Shown: positions 20,747 through 27,359 of the stretch, in pieces
How the letters are laid out: the number at the start of each line of letters is the position of its first letter
How positions within the stretch are numbered: the stretch's first letter is position 1
From: a virus
IMG/VR virus record: IMGVR_UViG_3300028592_000067
Location: 1-28,025 of that record
Length of the DNA: 28,025 nucleotides
Strand: one strand, 5' to 3'
Program-made: the position numbers and the translations under genes
Notes under the pieces: model-generated
Told to the model about the DNA's origin: nothing
Database searches by the model: none
Seen by the model: the letters and a program-made list of their open reading frames with translations, nothing else

Positions 20747-20825
20747 ACCATGCCCGTGAGATCATCATCTTCCCGTGTAGGTGGTGGACAGAAGGGGACA
20801 CAAAGGGCCCCTGAGTGACGGGGCT

Positions 20826-20849
20826 GTGGTCGCTCCCATGGTCGCTCCC
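20826..20849. promoter_or_regulatory. attP right arm: tandem 12-bp direct repeats
   Basis: GTGGTCGCTCCC (20826-20837) and ATGGTCGCTCCC (20838-20849) are adjacent direct repeats sharing TGGTCGCTC with the left arm. They lie between the tRNA fragment and the integrase stop codon, about as far from the core as the left pair. Confidence 0.6.
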
Positions 20850-20860
20850 GGCGCGCTGAT

Positions 20861-21997
20861 TCATGCGCCCCGCTCCCGCGCCGCATCCTCGATCGCCTGG
20901 CGTTCGGAGAGCGGCTGAATGAACTGAGCGTAGAGCGAGAGGTAGAGCACACCGCCGTCAGAGTGGCCAAGCTGCTCGGCGCCCTGCGCCGGCGTGCCAC
21001 CCAACTTCCCGAAGCGCACAGCCCACGAGTGGCGCGCGTCGCGCAGCCAGTAGTTCGGTATCTGGAGCGCCACGCAGGCGTCCCGGTGTTCATCGGAGAG
21101 CGCCCAGCGTGACACCTCGCCACCCACAGGGGCCAGCGGCAGCTTGCCCTTGACCAAGGCCCGCACATAGGGCCGCGCCCAGTCGGCGACCAACAGCGTG
21201 TGCGCGTTCTGCGACTTGGGGCGCACGTGGTGGATGCCCCACGTCACCGTGTCGATCGCACCAGCCGGCAAAGCCAGCGCGGCGGAGACGTCCAGACTGG
21301 TGCCGTGGATGAGCGCAGAGAGTTCGCGGAACGGCGAGCGCATCGCGTTCACCAGCCGGATCATCTCCGACTCGGGGATCCACCGGACCCTTCGCGCCCC
21401 ACGGGCGGGCTTCGGCACGTCACGCATCACGTTGGTCTGCAGCTTTCCCTTCCGCGCGAGCCACGCACAGAAGGCAGAGACGCCGGCGGCGTACTTCCGG
21501 CGCGTGCCGGTGGAGAGCGTCTTTCCCGTCTGCTCGTTCGGGTCAGCGAGCCCGTCCAGCCACGCCTCGAGGGCGCCTGGCGTCAGGTGCGACAACCGGG
21601 TGATGTCAGCCGCTTCGAGCGTGTTGAGGTACACCGAGTAGTGATTCACGGTGTCCTCGCTGCGTTGGGCCGCCACGTGCTTCAGGAACGGCTCGAACAG
21701 ATCCGCGAGCCGCTCGTCCTTGAGCTCGCGCCGGAGCGCCTCGAGATCGCCCTTGTGGGTCACGTAGTGCCCGTAGAGCGTGGTGAGGGACCAGTAGCCG
21801 GGGGCCGTAGGGTCGGCGCACTTCGCCAGAATGTCGAAGGCGCGCTTGTCGAAGGGCCCCATGCGGTCCACCATCGCCTGCATCTGCTTGACGGTGTTCG
21901 GGTCGCGGGAGCGGGTCGAGCGGGACACCCACACGCCATCGGCCAGCGGCACCTTGATCGTGGAGACGGTCTTGCCCTTCGGCCGATACGCGGTCAT
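20861..21997 (-). CDS. int: Tyrosine-type phage integrase
   Basis: A 378-residue protein starting MTAYRPKGKTVSTIKVPLAD. It has an arm-binding N-terminus, a SAM-like core-binding domain (about residues 95-195, including DTVNHYSVYLNTLEAADITR), and a catalytic domain. The box II region reads YWLRDARHSWAVRFGKLGG and the end reads EQLGHSDGGVLYLSLYAQF, with the nucleophile Tyr in LYAQF. The first catalytic Arg is not seen at its usual place (HGTSLDVSAALAL), and the HxxR His appears as Arg (RDAR). The ATG overlaps the excisionase stop (ATGA), and the attP core is next to its 3' end. Confidence 0.85.
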   Translation of the reverse strand: MTAYRPKGKTVSTIKVPLADGVWVSRSTRSRDPNTVKQMQAMVDRMGPFDKRAFDILAKCADPTAPGYWSLTTLYGHYVTHKGDLEALRRELKDERLADLFEPFLKHVAAQRSEDTVNHYSVYLNTLEAADITRLSHLTPGALEAWLDGLADPNEQTGKTLSTGTRRKYAAGVSAFCAWLARKGKLQTNVMRDVPKPARGARRVRWIPESEMIRLVNAMRSPFRELSALIHGTSLDVSAALALPAGAIDTVTWGIHHVRPKSQNAHTLLVADWARPYVRALVKGKLPLAPVGGEVSRWALSDEHRDACVALQIPNYWLRDARHSWAVRFGKLGGTPAQGAEQLGHSDGGVLYLSLYAQFIQPLSERQAIEDAARERGA

Positions 21998-22212
21998 GCG
22001 CTCCTCATCTTGTAGGTCGCGCACGCGGACACGTAGGCGTCCAGGTCGGCGCGACGGTAGCGCAGCAACGGCTTCTGTCCCGGTTTCGGCACCGTCACCG
22101 GCACCGCCGAGACCCGCACGTGCCGCCGGAAGGTCTTGGCACTCATCCCGAGATAGGCCGCCGCTTCGCGCTGCGACAGGTAGGCGGCCTCGGGCTGGGT
22201 GGCAGTGGTCAT
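21994..22212 (-). CDS. xis: Excisionase-like DNA-binding protein
   Basis: A 72-residue protein with a MerR/HTH_17-type fold: YLSQREAAAYLGMSAKTFRR then LLRYRRADLDAYVSA. This is the usual shape of phage recombination directionality factors and helix-turn-helix excisionases. It overlaps the integrase start by ATGA, so both are made from one message. I start at MTTATQPEAA (22212); no strong ribosome-binding site precedes it. Confidence 0.75.
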   Translation of the reverse strand: MTTATQPEAAYLSQREAAAYLGMSAKTFRRHVRVSAVPVTVPKPGQKPLLRYRRADLDAYVSACATYKMRSA

Positions 22213-22396
22213 CAGGCGGAGTCTCAGGTGAAAGCGTTCAGAGCGAGCAGAGCAGCGACGTGGTGCGAGGCAGTTCAACGGGCGATCTCAGTGCGGGAGT
22301 GTTCCCTCCCTGCCTTACGACGGCTGTAGCGACCGGATGGCCCTCATGCAAAGGCCAGGCAACGGGACGGTAGCCGCCCACCACGCCGTGCCCTTG
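22213..22396. other. Non-coding stretch before xis
   Basis: No gene is supported here. It should contain the promoter for xis-int. On the minus strand, TTGCAT with a 17-base spacer to TACAGC is the best match but a poor -10. A short GGGAG/CTCCC inverted repeat lies around 22290-22310. Confidence 0.35.
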
Positions 22397-22792
22397 CTAC
22401 CGACCGACGGACAAAGCGAGCTGACCGGAGAGACGGTCGGCCAGGTCTCGCGCATCGGCCGCGCGCGACTCCGTGTCGTCCGTCGGGATGGAGAGTTCCT
22501 CCTGCGCCGACTCCACCTTGCCGATCTTCTCGAGGAGGAGGAACACGCCGATCTTCATGGCGTCGACTTCCTCGTGCGGGAAGTCGTAGTCACCATCCAG
22601 CACCCCGTCCTCGCCCACGCGGTCTGCCATGCGCATGCGCGCTGACTCCGCGTGGCCCTTGAGCGTCTCCGCCGCCATCGTGGGGAGCGAGAGGCGCTCG
22701 GACTTCTTCGAGACGTCTTCGGCGCCCTTGATGACGAGCTCGAGGCCTTTGTCGAGGATCGAGCGGTCGCGGGGCAACAGTCCTACTTCCAT
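22397..22792 (-). CDS. Hypothetical helical protein, 131 residues
   Basis: Starts MEVGLLPRDRSILDKGLELV with GGAG eight bases upstream. It is acidic and mostly helical (LPTMAAETLKGHAESARMRM; PHEEVDAMKIGVFLLLEKIG), with a VESAQEELSIPTDDTESRAA tail. It may be the last gene of the leftward early operon. I do not recognise the family. Confidence 0.55.
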   Translation of the reverse strand: MEVGLLPRDRSILDKGLELVIKGAEDVSKKSERLSLPTMAAETLKGHAESARMRMADRVGEDGVLDGDYDFPHEEVDAMKIGVFLLLEKIGKVESAQEELSIPTDDTESRAADARDLADRLSGQLALSVGR

Positions 22793-22825
22793 GCGTGATC
22801 TCCGGTCGGGGTGAAGTCCTGCCAT

Positions 22826-22894
22826 CGCATCGCTCGGGAGTCGAACCCGACGCCGGCGGCGCCCTGCGCCACTAGCTGCCTACGCCTCGATGCG
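22826..22894 (-). other. tRNA-like fold lacking an anticodon loop
   Basis: On the minus strand, GCATCGA (22893-22887) can pair with GCGATGC (22833-22827) as a 7-bp acceptor-like stem with one mismatch. A perfect T-arm (TCGGG, TTCGACT, CCCGA at 22850-22834) precedes the 3' strand. Only 36 bases lie between, too few for normal D and anticodon arms; they can form GGCGC/GCGCC pairing. It sits alone in the gap between two genes. It is either a degenerate tRNA or a tRNA-like processing or control element. Confidence 0.4.
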
Positions 22895-22907
22895 TCCTGC
22901 TACTGCT

Positions 22908-23357
22908 TCACGAGCGCGGTTCGTAAGTGGCGAACCGGAGCAGACCCTGCCCGCGATTGATCTTGAAGTCGATGGCCTCGATCTGAGATTCCAGCCGAAA
23001 CCACTCTGCGCGCTGCCGAGTCGCCAAGGTCACGAACTGCGTGTAGTCGGGGTGTTGGTGCGCTTCCTCGTCCACCATGTCGTTCGTCATCTTGGCCTTC
23101 GACTGCATCGCCTCGAGCCGGACCAGCGCCTTCAAGCGCGATATCTCGATCTTCCGCAGGTGATCCCACGTGCCGAACGAGCCGAACTTGGCACGGAGAT
23201 CCGCGACTTTATCGACCAGGTGGCGCCGCTCGTCCAGCAGCTGCGAGAGTGGTTCGACGCCAGCACGTAGCTCCATCTCGTCATTGCCGCCGTAGACACG
23301 GACATCGGACCGCTGATTCCCGTTCCCGCCTGCCCGCGCCATCGCCTGCGTTCCCAT
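22908..23357 (-). CDS. Hypothetical coiled-coil protein, 149 residues
   Basis: The ATG at 23357 has GGAGG five bases upstream. After a Gly/Asn-rich N-terminus, the rest is helical and charged (VEPLSQLLDERRHLVDKVAD; HLRKIEISRLKALVRLEAMQ; EWFRLESQIEAIDFKINRGQ), suggesting a coiled coil. It is downstream of the recombination genes in the same direction. The function is unknown. Confidence 0.55.
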   Translation of the reverse strand: MGTQAMARAGGNGNQRSDVRVYGGNDEMELRAGVEPLSQLLDERRHLVDKVADLRAKFGSFGTWDHLRKIEISRLKALVRLEAMQSKAKMTNDMVDEEAHQHPDYTQFVTLATRQRAEWFRLESQIEAIDFKINRGQGLLRFATYEPRS

Positions 23358-23379
23358 ACCTGCCTCCTGAGTGTTCGCG

Positions 23380-23904
23380 CTACCGTGCCTGCGTCGCCGC
23401 GCGGAACGTCCGCGCCACCGGCTCCCGCTCAACCCACTCCACCCGCCCGTCGCGCTCGTGCCGCGACAGATACGTCCCATCCTCGAGCACGATCACCGTG
23501 CCGTCTCGCTCGTTCGACCAGCCGGTGGCGACTCGAGCCTGCTGGACCTGCGTCGCATCCGTGACGCCGCGGCGGATACTCGACTGCCGCACGCAGAACG
23601 GGCCATGATGCAGGAGCACGCAGCCCACGACGCCGCCGGCGCACGGTTCCAGTTCCGCCGCCACAGGAGCCGGCAGCATCGGAGGCAACTCCACGTCGTT
23701 CCGTAGCGCGTCGCTGACCTGCGCCAGGCGCGCGTAGGCCAGTCGCGTCATCGGCGTGACCGGCTCGCCGTTCGGATACTTCGGGTCGAACTGCGCGCAC
23801 AGGTCGTCGATCGCAGCGGCCATCACCTTATCGCGCTGGTCCTCCTCCTCCATCTGGCGCTCGTGGGTGTGCTCCTGCGCGTCGACCCTAGAACGGGAGA
23901 TCAT
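23380..23904 (-). CDS. Hypothetical 174-residue protein after ssb
   Basis: I start at ATG 23904, which overlaps the ssb end by 17 bases; ATG 23853 (MEEEDQRDKVMAAA) is an alternative. The N-terminal half is acidic and helical. The C-terminal half is beta-like: LEPCAGGVVGCVLLHHGPFC, then WSNERDGTVIVLEDGTYLSR and VEWVEREPVARTF. I do not recognise it. Its position suggests a role in recombination or replication. Confidence 0.5.
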   Translation of the reverse strand: MISRSRVDAQEHTHERQMEEEDQRDKVMAAAIDDLCAQFDPKYPNGEPVTPMTRLAYARLAQVSDALRNDVELPPMLPAPVAAELEPCAGGVVGCVLLHHGPFCVRQSSIRRGVTDATQVQQARVATGWSNERDGTVIVLEDGTYLSRHERDGRVEWVEREPVARTFRAATQAR

Positions 23905-24343
23905 CGTCGCCTCCGTCCAGTGTCTCGGGGAACTCTGACCCGCCCGCCGACGCCGACTTCGATGCCGCTGGCTTCGCGCCGGCGTCCTCGCGCTTGCTGC
24001 CAAGCATGACCAGTTCCGTGACGAGGATCTCCGTTACGTAGCGGACCTGCTTGTCCCTGTCCTCGAAGCTCCGGTACTCGATGCGACCTTCGAGGTAGAC
24101 CTTGTCGCCCTTCCCCACGTACTTCTCGACCACATCAGCGAGACCAGTGCCCTTCGAGCCTTGGTTCCACGCCACGCACTTGTGCCACTGCGTCTGCTCT
24201 TGCTTCTCGCCCGACGCGGACGACCACTGCCGGCTGGTTGCGAGCGAGAAGTTCGCCACGCGGCGCCCGCCACTCGTCGAGCGGACCTCTGGGTCTCCGC
24301 CGACGTTCCCGATGAGAATCACCTTGTTCACGCTGCGACTCAT
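23888..24343 (-). CDS. ssb: Single-stranded DNA-binding protein
   Basis: A 151-residue SSB. The OB-fold starts MSRSVNKVILIGNVGGDPEV and includes VANFSLATSR, WHKCVAWNQ, VEKYVGKGDKVYLEGRIEYR and VRYVTEILV. A flexible Ser/Ala/Gly linker leads to the acidic tip DGGDDDLPF, the conserved C-terminus that recruits partner proteins. Length and order match bacterial and phage SSBs. It is coupled to the Sak4-like ATPase by an ATGA overlap, a common pairing in phage recombination cassettes. Confidence 0.95.
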   Translation of the reverse strand: MSRSVNKVILIGNVGGDPEVRSTSGGRRVANFSLATSRQWSSASGEKQEQTQWHKCVAWNQGSKGTGLADVVEKYVGKGDKVYLEGRIEYRSFEDRDKQVRYVTEILVTELVMLGSKREDAGAKPAASKSASAGGSEFPETLDGGDDDLPF

Positions 24344-25242
24344 GACGACGCCTCCTGCGACGCCGTCGCCTGCTCGAGCGCCCCGAGCAGCTTGGAAAGC
24401 ACATCCTGCGCCTCGGTCTCGGTGCAGCCCTCAAGACGCTTTGCAGCCCACTTGGCCCGGGCGCGCGCCTGCTGCTGCTCTGGCAACAGCGCGATGGCTT
24501 CCGCGATCGCCATCGCTGTCGCCGCCTCAGGGGCATCCGTGGGTGCTGCGGTTGAGAGCCAGTCCTGAAGCGCCTTCGGGACCGACCCGTCGCACAGGTT
24601 GATCATCTCGTCGCGCCCGCCGAACAGGAACGTGTTGTCCTTCGTCGCCATCGCGCGGTGCGACTGCTCCAGCGAGAAGACAAGCCCGAACTCGTACTCG
24701 GTGCCGTCCCGCACCTGCGGCTGGAGGCCGAGCTTCACGATCGACTTCTTCCCGTTCGACTCGGACTGCTCGTAGGCTTGCTTCGAACGCGCCGTGCAAA
24801 TGATGTGGACCGGCACGGCGAGGATGTACTGGATGAGGCGGTCCCACGCCGGCGAGAAGCGGCCCCAGTTGGTCCACGAGTTGCTCTTCGGGTTCTCGCG
24901 CTCGTACTGCTCCTTGCGGTGCAATACGTCCTGCCAGGCATGGGTGAGCGAGTCGATGACGACTACCGAGTAGCCAGCCTCGATCGCAGCGTCGATGGCT
25001 TCGACGTAGCGCTCGGGGTGGAAGTCGGTCAGCGCCAGCGTGTCGAACTTGATGCGGTCAGCGTAGAAGCTCGCGCGCTCGTGCTCGGAATCGATGAGAG
25101 CGATCCGGCCGTCGGTCGTGATGCCTTCGGCGATCGACAACGCGCCATAGGTCTTCCCCGAGCCGGACGGTCCATCGATGAGGACCTTGATCTTGACCGC
25201 CGAGCGCACGGCGGGCTTGAAAGAGAGTCTCGGTGCGGTCAT
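24340..25242 (-). CDS. Sak4-like RecA-fold ATPase (recombinase)
   Basis: A 300-residue protein. Walker A is GPSGSGKT (24-31). Walker B is VVVIDSLTHAWQD (93-105). An LIDSEHERASFYADRIKFDT strand-helix, NWGRFSPAWDRLIQYIL, and VPVHIICTARSKQAYE follow, typical of phage AAA_24/Sak4 ATPases. Sak4 proteins promote single-strand annealing and act with SSB, which is encoded next. The C-terminal 70 residues are a helical Ala/Glu/Gln-rich tail. The start shares a base with the upstream stop (TAATG). Confidence 0.85.
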   Translation of the reverse strand: MTAPRLSFKPAVRSAVKIKVLIDGPSGSGKTYGALSIAEGITTDGRIALIDSEHERASFYADRIKFDTLALTDFHPERYVEAIDAAIEAGYSVVVIDSLTHAWQDVLHRKEQYERENPKSNSWTNWGRFSPAWDRLIQYILAVPVHIICTARSKQAYEQSESNGKKSIVKLGLQPQVRDGTEYEFGLVFSLEQSHRAMATKDNTFLFGGRDEMINLCDGSVPKALQDWLSTAAPTDAPEAATAMAIAEAIALLPEQQQARARAKWAAKRLEGCTETEAQDVLSKLLGALEQATASQEASS

Positions 25243-25841
25243 TAGCGGATCCTCAGCGACTGCGACCGCGTGACCCGGATCGTGAACGGGAGCACCGCGT
25301 CCTGGTCCTTACCTTCAGCTTCGGCCCGCTTCACGGCGGCGAGCACTTCCTTCTTGTCGAGCGTGAAGGTCTCCGGCACGAGTGTGACGAACGGGGCCCC
25401 GGCCTCGTGCAGCTCCTTCAAGTCGATCTCCGGCGACACCTGCACCGACGGCGGGTTCGTCTGAAGCGCTACCGTGCACAGCAGCCCGTCGACCTTCGAC
25501 AGGTTCGCCGCGATCATGTTCTGTTCGAGGTAGCGCTTGAGCGACGAGGCCCCGTTGGACCGCGCTTTCGCGCGCGCGCTGAGCCGGTCAGCCTCTTCCT
25601 TGATCGCCTTCGACTCGGCCTCGAGCGACTTCACCTTGAGCGCCACGCGCTCGACCTTCTCCTTCAGCGAACCCTCGGCGCTGTTGAGCAGCGCTTCGAC
25701 CTCTGGCGTCAACTCGCCGCCAGCCTCCTCGAGCCACGACTCGCTGATACCGAGCGCCTCGACAGCCTCGTACAGCGTCATTCCCTTCGCCGCCGGCTGC
25801 GGTGCCTCGGTTGCCGGCGTTGCAGTGTTTACCTGCGTCAC
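25242..25841 (-). CDS. Siphovirus Gp157-like protein
   Basis: A 199-residue protein starting at GTG 25841 with GGAG upstream. MTLYEAVEALGISESWLEEA begins the recognisable domain. A long helical coiled-coil follows (KVKSLEAESKAIKEEADRLS), then LKRYLEQNMIAANLSKV and VALQTNPPSVQVSPEID. This is the Gp157 family pattern, often found upstream of Sak or Erf recombinases and SSB. Its molecular role is not well defined. It heads the recombination operon behind a leader with two hairpins. Confidence 0.8.
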   Translation of the reverse strand: MTQVNTATPATEAPQPAAKGMTLYEAVEALGISESWLEEAGGELTPEVEALLNSAEGSLKEKVERVALKVKSLEAESKAIKEEADRLSARAKARSNGASSLKRYLEQNMIAANLSKVDGLLCTVALQTNPPSVQVSPEIDLKELHEAGAPFVTLVPETFTLDKKEVLAAVKRAEAEGKDQDAVLPFTIRVTRSQSLRIR

Positions 25842-25877
25842 GGTTGCATCTCCTGATGGTGCCCGTAGATTCCTGCT

Positions 25878-25946
25878 GGTCGAGCGGGGGCACACTCCCT
25901 CGACCACGGTTGCTCGCCCGTCAGTGGATTGCGTCCACTGGCGGGC
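25878..25946. promoter_or_regulatory. Two stem-loops in the recombination operon leader
   Basis: Hairpin 1 pairs GCCCGTCAGTGGA (25916-25928) with TCCACTGGCGGGC (25934-25946), a 13-bp stem with one G-T pair and a 5-nt loop. Hairpin 2 pairs GGTCGAG (25878-25884) with CTCGACC (25899-25905). Neither has a T-tract. They fill the gap between the small membrane gene and the Gp157-like gene, where an attenuator, an antitermination site or an RNA-processing site would fit. Confidence 0.5.
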
Positions 25947-25953
25947 GTCGTGC

Positions 25954-26091
25954 TTACAGCTCTGGATCGTCGAGCGTATTGGGCGGCACCCGGCCGTCCT
26001 TGAACGCCACGCGGAGCGCGAGGACCAGCACGGCCAGCCAGAAGAGGCCGGCGGCCACGAGGCGCCCGAAGGCGATGGGGTCGCGCGTCAT
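25954..26091 (-). CDS. Small one-helix membrane protein, 45 residues
   Basis: Starts MTRDPIAFGRLVAAGLFWLA. A single hydrophobic helix (about residues 8-29) is followed by a soluble tail AFKDGRVPPNTLDDPEL. Its ATG overlaps the stop of the lipoprotein gene (ATGA), so the two are probably made together. A role in superinfection exclusion or envelope modification is possible but unproven. Confidence 0.6.
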   Translation of the reverse strand: MTRDPIAFGRLVAAGLFWLAVLVLALRVAFKDGRVPPNTLDDPEL

Positions 26092-26240
26092 GGGAGGGTG
26101 TCCGACACTGAGGTCGCCGGAACACACTCCGTCACCAGCGCGGGGCGAAGTACGGCCTTCTCGACCGGCGATGTCGGGTCGTCGCATCCGGCCAACAGTC
26201 CGACCGTGACGAGCGCGAGAAGTACGTTCAGGCGACGCAT
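26088..26240 (-). CDS. Small lipoprotein, 50 residues
   Basis: MRRLNVLLALVTVGLLAGCD is a textbook lipoprotein signal, with an Arg-Arg N-region, a hydrophobic core and the lipobox LAGC (Cys19) followed by Asp-Asp. The mature part is about 32 residues and contains one more Cys. GGAGG lies seven to eight bases before the ATG. A lipoprotein expressed from the early lysogeny operon suggests superinfection exclusion or host surface change; Rz1 is less likely because no Rz or endolysin is adjacent. Confidence 0.65.
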   Translation of the reverse strand: MRRLNVLLALVTVGLLAGCDDPTSPVEKAVLRPALVTECVPATSVSDTLP

Positions 26241-26386
26241 GCGGAGTCCTCCACCGATTCACGCGGCGATCGGTTCGCGGGTGCTTGGAAGCTGACCCGC
26301 ATGCGCACGCCGCGGTCCTCGACCTCGTATTCGCGGCCGACGACGATCTTCTCGGCGAGGGTGCCGTCCAGTTCGCGGATGGTCAT
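26228..26386 (-). CDS. Hypothetical 52-residue protein
   Basis: Starts MTIRELDGTLAEKIVVGREY at an ATG overlapping the Cro-like stop (ATGA), and ends over the lipoprotein start by 13 bases. The text is beta-like (KIVVGREYEVEDRGVRMRVS) and could be a small barrel. I do not recognise it. The coupled start supports expression directly after the Cro-like protein. Confidence 0.5.
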   Translation of the reverse strand: MTIRELDGTLAEKIVVGREYEVEDRGVRMRVSFQAPANRSPRESVEDSACVA

Positions 26387-26619
26387 ACGGACGCCTTCAC
26401 GCGCTTCCGCAGCCGCTCCGGCCCCGGAGGACCGAACGCCTCGGTGACGCTCGTGTACGGCTCCATCATCTTGGCGAGCGCTGTTTCGACGCGACGGTCA
26501 CGGTAGGCACCTTTTAGCACTAAAGCCACCCAACTCGCGGAGCGCCCGATCCGCTCTGCGATTCGAGCAGAGGCACCGAACGGAATCCGTTCCTTGCGCT
26601 GGTGGTAGGTAAGAGGCAT
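26383..26619 (-). CDS. Cro-like transcription regulator
   Basis: A 78-residue protein starting MPLTYHQRKERIPFGASARI. Residues about 14-37 are a helix-turn-helix (ASARIAERIGRSASWVALVL), followed by KGAYRDRRVETALAKMM, the Cro/CI-type arrangement. It is divergent from the repressor across an operator region and is first in the leftward early operon, as expected for Cro. The start at 26619 sits about 50 bases past a good promoter. Confidence 0.7.
   Translation of the reverse strand: MPLTYHQRKERIPFGASARIAERIGRSASWVALVLKGAYRDRRVETALAKMMEPYTSVTEAFGPPGPERLRKRVKASV
26513..26524. promoter_or_regulatory. Operator-like palindrome inside the Cro-like gene
   Basis: TTTAGCACTAAA is an inverted repeat (TTTAG, CA, CTAAA) made of the same half-sites as the palindrome at 26639-26651 in the reverse order. 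It may be an auxiliary operator for looping or roadblock, or chance. Confidence 0.35.
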
Positions 26620-26638
26620 CGTGTCGGGGTTGTAGTGA

Positions 26639-26651
26639 CTAAACTGTTTAG
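26639..26651. promoter_or_regulatory. Operator-like palindrome between Cro-like and repressor genes
   Basis: CTAAACTGTTTAG is a perfect palindrome with 6-bp arms around a central T. It lies 20 bases upstream of the Cro-like ATG, in the 92-base divergent gap, and is the most AT-rich part of that gap. It is a good candidate binding site for the repressor or Cro. Confidence 0.6.
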
Positions 26652-26671
26652 CAGTTCCACCGGACGGACTA

Positions 26672-26700
26672 AGAGTACCACTGTTCAGTGGACTACGCAA
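26672..26700 (-). promoter_or_regulatory. Early leftward promoter with operator in the spacer
   Basis: On the minus strand, TTGCGT (26700-26695), a 17-base spacer, then TACTCT (26677-26672). The spacer contains the perfect palindrome CCACTGTTCAGTGG (26678-26691). A protein bound there would block the promoter of the Cro-like gene. No convincing promoter for the rightward repressor gene is visible. Confidence 0.6.
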
Positions 26701-26710
26701 GAGGCAATTT

Positions 26711-27196
26711 ATGGGCAAGGAAACTGAGGGGTCTGGGGGCGCACGACGACGGGCGCGCGAGGCGAAACGCCTGACGCGCGCAGCCGCCGCGACCTCGTTG
26801 AAGATTTCGCCGGAGTCCCTGCGGCGCTATGAACTGCCGCGCGGCGACAAGGACGCGCGCGAGCCGGATGCGCCCACGCTCTTGGCGATGGCGCGGCTCT
26901 ACGGCGTCAGCATGGAGGCGTTGATGGCGATCACGCGCACGCCCACGCACGGTGGAAGCCGGGAACCAGTTTCGGAGGGTGAGAGTCGGCGCTACCCCGT
27001 GGTGCCGGGCACGTCGATCCCCGACGCCTTCTGGGCCATCGAGCGGATGCAACGTGCGTTGGCTGACATCTCACGCGACGCGGGCCAGATGGCACGCGAG
27101 GTTGCCGCCGCTGGCCCTACCTCGGATCGGATTGGCGAACTAGGTGAAGGCGCGTTCGCGGGCTCGGCGCCCCCGCAGCAGGGCCGCTCGGCGTGA
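26711..27196 (+). CDS. XRE-family phage repressor, short form
   Basis: A 161-residue protein with GAGG eight bases before the ATG. Residues about 10-75 hold the helix-turn-helix: GGARRRAREAKRLTRAAAAT, then SLKISPESLRRYELPRGDKD, then PTLLAMARLYGVSMEALMAI. The C-terminal half is helical (DAFWAIERMQRALADISRDA) with no S24/LexA-type peptidase residues, so it probably does not self-cleave. Its divergent position from the Cro-like gene marks it as the lysogeny repressor. Induction would need another signal, such as an antirepressor. Confidence 0.75.
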   Translation: MGKETEGSGGARRRAREAKRLTRAAAATSLKISPESLRRYELPRGDKDAREPDAPTLLAMARLYGVSMEALMAITRTPTHGGSREPVSEGESRRYPVVPGTSIPDAFWAIERMQRALADISRDAGQMAREVAAAGPTSDRIGELGEGAFAGSAPPQQGRSA

Positions 27197-27359
27197 CCGG
27201 CTCCAAGAGGCCCTCTAGCACGGCGCGCGCAAGCGTCGTGTCGTCCCGCGCGTGTCGTGACGATATGACGAGGCAGGTGCCGCAATCGCTCGGCAGTGAG
27301 ACCACGTACCCCGGCTCAACGGGACGGCCCAGAAGATGGCCGGATCGGAGAACAACCAT
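27117..27359 (-). CDS. Possible 80-residue protein opposite the repressor 3' end
   Basis: Starts MVVLRSGHLLGRPVEPGYVV and continues with protein-like text (LPSDCGTCLVISSRHARDDT, then LARAVLEGLLEPVTP). The last third is Pro/Arg-rich and antisense to the repressor C-terminus. No clear ribosome-binding site is seen. I prefer it to the opposite-strand reading, which is Ser/Arg/Thr-rich shadow text. Confidence 0.4.
   Translation of the reverse strand: MVVLRSGHLLGRPVEPGYVVSLPSDCGTCLVISSRHARDDTTLARAVLEGLLEPVTPSGPAAGAPSPRTRLHLVRQSDPR

Noticed and set aside
20690-20775. Complete tRNA-Met gene
   Set aside because: The anticodon and T arms are perfect but no 5' acceptor strand or D-arm is present upstream, so it is an attachment-site fragment.
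27193-27357. Plus-strand coding upstream of 27358 (MTGSKRPSSTARASVV...)
   Set aside because: Ser/Arg/Thr/Pro-rich shadow-like text with no ribosome-binding site; the minus-strand frame is more protein-like.
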